Positions 5,975-9,239 of a stretch of 9,239 nucleotides of DNA are shown here, one piece after another. Numbering within the stretch: the stretch's first letter is position 1; each line of letters starts with the position of its first letter. The notes under the pieces were generated by a model, which had not been told where the DNA came from, made no database searches, and saw only the letters and a list, made by a program, of their open reading frames with translations. Source of the DNA: Armatimonadota bacterium (GTDB taxonomy: Bacteria; Cloacimonadota; Cloacimonadia; Cloacimonadales; TCS61); the NCBI GenBank assembly GCA_030612605.1, contig JAUWNO010000063.1, forward strand, positions 1-9,239, read 5' to 3'. Position numbers and translations under genes: made by a program.

Positions 5975-8425
5975 ATGCTGATTTCGCACCCGGAGGAAGG
6001 AAGTTTACCTGAAAAATCACTTCAGGAACATCTTGAAAATGTAGCTGAAGTTTCAAGACAGCAGATAAATAAGATGCGTCTTAATATCAGTCATGACCTT
6101 ATCTCAAAAAAGATGCTTATTGAAATATCTTTTTTGATCGGGATGTTTCATGATTTTGGCAAGGCCACCTCTTTTTTCCAAGATTATATCATAGGAAAAC
6201 GAAAAAAGAGCCCTTTAACCAGGCATGGTTTTATCTCAGCAGTAATTTGTTATTACATTATACTTGAAAAAACAGAGTCATCGTTATGGGCTATGGCCGC
6301 TTATATGATCATAAAAAAGCATCATGGCAATCTGGAAAAATTTAACTCTAATGAATCAGACAATATCAATATTGCCGAAAAACAAATTGAAAATTTATTG
6401 AGTAATAATCTGACACCATTAAAAGAAATATATTCCGATATTGTTGACATTGAAAAAGTTCTAAAAAATATTGATATTGCAAATTTTGGTGAAACCCTTG
6501 AAGACATTGAAGAATTCTTGGACGATTATTTTGATGAATATTCTGAAGATCAGAAAATTGAATGTTATTTTGTGATTAATCTGCTGTTTTCCATATTGAT
6601 TGATAACGACAAAAAAGATGCTGCCAGACTTAACACAGATTATTTTAATGGCAATTTGAATGAGCCTGTTAATGATATTTTTAAATATATTGATAATTAT
6701 AAAAAAATTGATCCTGAAAAATTCAATTCTGATAAGCCAATTAATAAAATCAGGGATCAGTTTCTTTCTGACATTAAGAATAATGATAAAATAAAAAAAG
6801 AAAATCATTTTTATACAATTACTGCCCCAACCGGGATAGGAAAAACTTATGGCTGCCTGGCTTTTGCAAATATATTAAAAAAGAAGCTTGAAGAAGGCGA
6901 GGGAAGAATTGTTTATTGCCTGCCTTACACTTCGATTATTGATCAAAATTTTGATGAATTTGAAAAAATAATTCAATTTAATAAAAAAGATAAATATCAA
7001 CAAAGGCCAGCCCGATATCTTTTAAAACATCATTATCTCTCCATGAAAAATGTTAAAAATAGAATTAGTGAGGAAGAATATAGTTATAAGGATTATCTGG
7101 ATGACAAGCTTTTTGTCGAATCCTGGGAATCATCAATGATAGTAACAACCTTTGTACAGTTTTTTCATACTGTCATCGGCTATAAAAACAGTTTTTTAAA
7201 AAAATTCCATAATATTATCAATTCAATTGTTATCCTTGACGAAGTACAGAATATTAATCCCGAGTATTATTATCTGTTGCGAAAAATTTTGGATGTTCTT
7301 GGGAAAAAATTCAACATATATTTCCTTCTTATAACTGCAACACAGCCAATAATTTTGGATTCTAAAGCAAGCAGTCCAGTATCACTGATTAATAGTCAAA
7401 ATTATATGAAGCATGATTTGTTTAATCGAGTTGTTTTAAAAGTCATAAAAGAACCTCAGTATCTGGAAGATTTCCAGAATAATTTTTGCACAACATTTGC
7501 AGGGGAAAACTGCCTGATAGTTCTAAATACTAAAAAAGCCGCTGTTACGCTTTTTAAATATATCAAAGATAATATAACAAATTATGAGATATTCTGTTTA
7601 ACAACTTATCTTGTTCCACGCGATAGAAAGAATAAAATAAATATAATAAAAGCTCTGCTCAAGGATAAGAAAAAAATAATTGTAGTTGCAACTCAACTTA
7701 TTGAAGCCGGTGTAGATGTCAGTTTCAAAAATGTGTTCAGAGATTTTGGTCCGCTTGATTCAATAATTCAGGTTGCCGGCCGGTGTAACAGGAATGGGGA
7801 ATATGGTTTGCTGGGTGGTTTTATGACTCTGATTAAATTGAATGACGACAACGATAGATTATATCACGCGTATGTGTATAAACCGATTATTGCACAACAT
7901 GCAGCTCAAACACTTGAAAAAAAAGAATATGAAAGTAAAAATTTTTATAATCTTTCTGAAAGTTATTTTAGCAGGTTCGATTTTAAAGCCGAAGCCACAA
8001 AATTGCTTGCAGCTATATACGACCTTAATTATGACGAAAAAATTGAAAGACAGACGCCAATAAGTGATTTTAAACTAATAGAGCAATATCAGGAAGAAAA
8101 TATTTATATCCTTGTGACAAAGCAGTCGCAGAAAGACATGGAACGATTCTTAAAATGTAAAAGTAATATTTTTGATAAAAATCTTTCTAAGGAAGAAAGA
8201 GAAACATATCTTTTTGAAACTGAGATGCTAAAAACTATTTTAAAAAAATATCAGATAAGTTTAAGAGGAAAAGACCTTGAAGAATATAACAATACAAACA
8301 TTATAATAGAAAATGATTATTTTAAATATGTTTCGTATGATATGCAAAAAGAATATTTATATGATGAAGATATAGGCTTTTTGATAAAACCTAAAAAAGA
8401 AATTAGCACCACGATTAATTTTTAA
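5975..8425 (+). CDS. cas3: Cas3 HD nuclease-helicase
   Basis: This 816-residue protein fuses an N-terminal HD nuclease to an SF2 helicase. HD residues visible are His19 (LQEHLENV), His59-Asp60 (MFHDFGKA), His84 (TRHGF) and His116-His117 (KKHHGN). Helicase motifs are Walker A APTGIGKT (285-291, Lys290), motif Ia YCLPYTSIIDQN, motif II DEVQ (from Asp422, in place of DEAH), motif III TAT (454-456), ATQLIEAGVDVSF, and motif VI QVAGRCNRNG with Arg603 and Arg606. Cas3 is recruited by Cascade to unwind and degrade the non-target DNA strand. All catalytic residues are present, so it looks active. ATG 5975 is preferred over ATG 5960 because GAAGGA (5962-5967) lies 7 nt before it; the earlier start has no site and overlaps cas5. 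Confidence 0.96.
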   Translation: MLISHPEEGSLPEKSLQEHLENVAEVSRQQINKMRLNISHDLISKKMLIEISFLIGMFHDFGKATSFFQDYIIGKRKKSPLTRHGFISAVICYYIILEKTESSLWAMAAYMIIKKHHGNLEKFNSNESDNINIAEKQIENLLSNNLTPLKEIYSDIVDIEKVLKNIDIANFGETLEDIEEFLDDYFDEYSEDQKIECYFVINLLFSILIDNDKKDAARLNTDYFNGNLNEPVNDIFKYIDNYKKIDPEKFNSDKPINKIRDQFLSDIKNNDKIKKENHFYTITAPTGIGKTYGCLAFANILKKKLEEGEGRIVYCLPYTSIIDQNFDEFEKIIQFNKKDKYQQRPARYLLKHHYLSMKNVKNRISEEEYSYKDYLDDKLFVESWESSMIVTTFVQFFHTVIGYKNSFLKKFHNIINSIVILDEVQNINPEYYYLLRKILDVLGKKFNIYFLLITATQPIILDSKASSPVSLINSQNYMKHDLFNRVVLKVIKEPQYLEDFQNNFCTTFAGENCLIVLNTKKAAVTLFKYIKDNITNYEIFCLTTYLVPRDRKNKINIIKALLKDKKKIIVVATQLIEAGVDVSFKNVFRDFGPLDSIIQVAGRCNRNGEYGLLGGFMTLIKLNDDNDRLYHAYVYKPIIAQHAAQTLEKKEYESKNFYNLSESYFSRFDFKAEATKLLAAIYDLNYDEKIERQTPISDFKLIEQYQEENIYILVTKQSQKDMERFLKCKSNIFDKNLSKEERETYLFETEMLKTILKKYQISLRGKDLEEYNNTNIIIENDYFKYVSYDMQKEYLYDEDIGFLIKPKKEISTTINF

Positions 8426-8427
8426 TC

Positions 8428-9045
8428 ATGGAAATGACAAATAAGAAAAATATTAAATCAACATTTTCAATTACCGCAAGCCAGATGCTTGAATATTTGT
8501 ATTGCCCACGGTTTACATATTTTGAGTATGTGATGGATATTCCACAAAATGAGGGACAAAGATTTAAAGTTGAAAAAGGCAGAAATATTCATGAAAAAGT
8601 GAGAAAAACAAATCCTGAGTATTTGCGGAAAAAAATTGGGGTCATTGATAGAAAATCCGACGTTTATCTTGCATCTCCTTTGGGAATACGAGGAATTGTA
8701 GATGAGGTGCTTTTTCTGGATGATGATACAGCAGCTCCGCTTGATTATAAGTTTGCGGAATATAAAAATAAATTATTTAAAACTTATCGGTTTCAATTGA
8801 TATTTTATGCCAGGCTTATAAAAGATAAGTTTCAGATTTCGGTAAAAAAAGGATTTATAATTTACACACGGAGCAAAAACAAGCTTGTGGAAGTTCCCTT
8901 AAAAGATAAGGATTTTATCGAGCTTGAAAAGATTGTTGGTGATATGACAAGCATTATTCAAAATTGCAGATATCCCAAACCGACTTCAGTTAAAAGGCGC
9001 TGCCTTGATTGCTGCTATAGAAATATTTGTGAAAGCACTATTTGA
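8428..9045 (+). CDS. cas4: CRISPR-associated exonuclease Cas4
   Basis: This 205-residue RecB-family nuclease has an Fe-S cluster. The first cluster cysteine is Cys26 (YLYCPR); the C-terminal set is Cys192, Cys195 or Cys196, and Cys201 (RCLDCCYRNIC). Nuclease residues are His55 (GRNIH), Asp92 (GIVDEV), Asp106 and Lys108 (PLDYK), and the RecB-type Gln123...Tyr127 (FQLIFYA). Cas4 trims prespacers and helps select PAM-bearing ones, working with Cas1 and Cas2. It starts 2 nt after the cas3 stop with no clear Shine-Dalgarno sequence, which suggests coupled translation; ATG 8434 is an alternative start. In most I-B loci cas1 and cas2 follow cas4; here neither does. Cas4 therefore closes the effector operon, far from cas2 at 245-541. 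Confidence 0.94.
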   Translation: MEMTNKKNIKSTFSITASQMLEYLYCPRFTYFEYVMDIPQNEGQRFKVEKGRNIHEKVRKTNPEYLRKKIGVIDRKSDVYLASPLGIRGIVDEVLFLDDDTAAPLDYKFAEYKNKLFKTYRFQLIFYARLIKDKFQISVKKGFIIYTRSKNKLVEVPLKDKDFIELEKIVGDMTSIIQNCRYPKPTSVKRRCLDCCYRNICESTI

Positions 9046-9047
9046 TC

Positions 9048-9099
9048 CGCAGATTACCACAGTACGATCTTCTGGATCTACGGGGCAGGCGCAGATTAC
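9048..9099. repeat. Short direct repeat after cas4
   Basis: CGCAGATTAC occurs at 9048-9057 and 9090-9099, each followed by a CACAG-like tail. The wording resembles dispersed 'CGCAGATTACACAG' repeats common in intergenic DNA. No intrinsic terminator is visible between the cas4 stop and the next gene. Confidence 0.5.
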
Positions 9100-9148
9100 A
9101 CAGAACCAGACAGGTTGATACGAGGCAGTTTAAGGGTGAAAATTATAT

Positions 9149-9239
9149 ATGCAAAAAGTTAATGTTAAATCTATTTTTCGTCCATCTCTTTTCTGTGATG
9201 CGGATGAAATAGATGCAGATAAGCATGCTGCTTATGTAA
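9149..9239 (+). CDS. Partial gene, possible DUF6922 protein
   Basis: A frame opens at ATG 9149 and is cut by the window edge after 30 codons. It contains IFRPSLFCDADEIDADKHAAYV. The pattern Phe-x-Pro-Ser-Leu-Phe-x-Asp followed by Ile-Asp-x-x-Lys-His-Ala-x-Tyr-Val resembles the start of DUF6922 proteins. These are short, usually have Trp in place of the Cys seen here, and often precede an AbiEii-type nucleotidyltransferase toxin gene. An in-frame TGA at 9137-9139 shows the gene cannot start much earlier. AAGGG (9132-9136) is 12 nt upstream, rather far for a ribosome site. The family call rests on pattern memory over few residues, so it is tentative; the open coding frame itself is likelier than the name. 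Confidence 0.45.
   Translation, partial: MQKVNVKSIFRPSLFCDADEIDADKHAAYV

Noticed and set aside
7842..8063. 73-codon + strand frame inside cas3
   Set aside because: It is an out-of-frame shadow of the cas3 C-terminal region with no ribosome site or recognisable motif.

Overview
The window is an AT-rich (roughly one-third G+C in the genes) bacterial stretch carrying most of a type I-B CRISPR-Cas locus, with every confident gene on the + strand. The gene set cas6, cas8b (TM1802/Csh1-like, with a split CxxC zinc site), cas7 (Csh2-like), cas5 (Cas5h-like), cas3 (HD nuclease plus helicase) and cas4 is typical of subtype I-B (Hmari/Tneap-like). The host is not identified. Dispersed repeats of the 'CGTCATTCCGG...' kind and the 'GAAACGG...' minisatellite look to me like those of Desulfobacterota (former deltaproteobacteria), but that is an impression only. 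The flanking repeats are clearly more GC-rich than the cas genes, which fits a locus acquired by transfer.

Layout: 1-240 holds a perfect 12-bp inverted repeat, then an 8/16-bp minisatellite in two halves of opposite orientation. It runs almost to the ribosome binding site of cas2 (245-541, GTG start). Next come a REP/MITE-like palindromic element (about 584-720), an AbrB/MazE-fold antitoxin gene (798-1061) overlapping a PIN-domain toxin gene (1030-1440), and a gap of about 150 bp that seems to contain coding remnants. The effector operon cas6-cas8b-cas7-cas5-cas3-cas4 then runs from 1595 to 9045 with overlaps or gaps of 2-27 nt. After it lie 100 bp with a short direct repeat and the first 30 codons of a gene cut by the window edge, tentatively a DUF6922 protein.

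How the parts work together: Cas6 would cut pre-crRNA. Cas8b, Cas7, Cas5 and a small subunit form the Cascade-type surveillance complex. Cas3 degrades the target. Cas4 and Cas2 serve spacer acquisition with Cas1, which is not in the window. No CRISPR array is present either. The most notable point is a strong internal ribosome binding site and in-frame ATG in the last quarter of cas8b, predicting a separate 151-residue Cas11-type small subunit (3838-4293). The other unusual points are the split of the adaptation genes around the effector operon, the toxin-antitoxin pair between them, and the inverted minisatellite in front of cas2.
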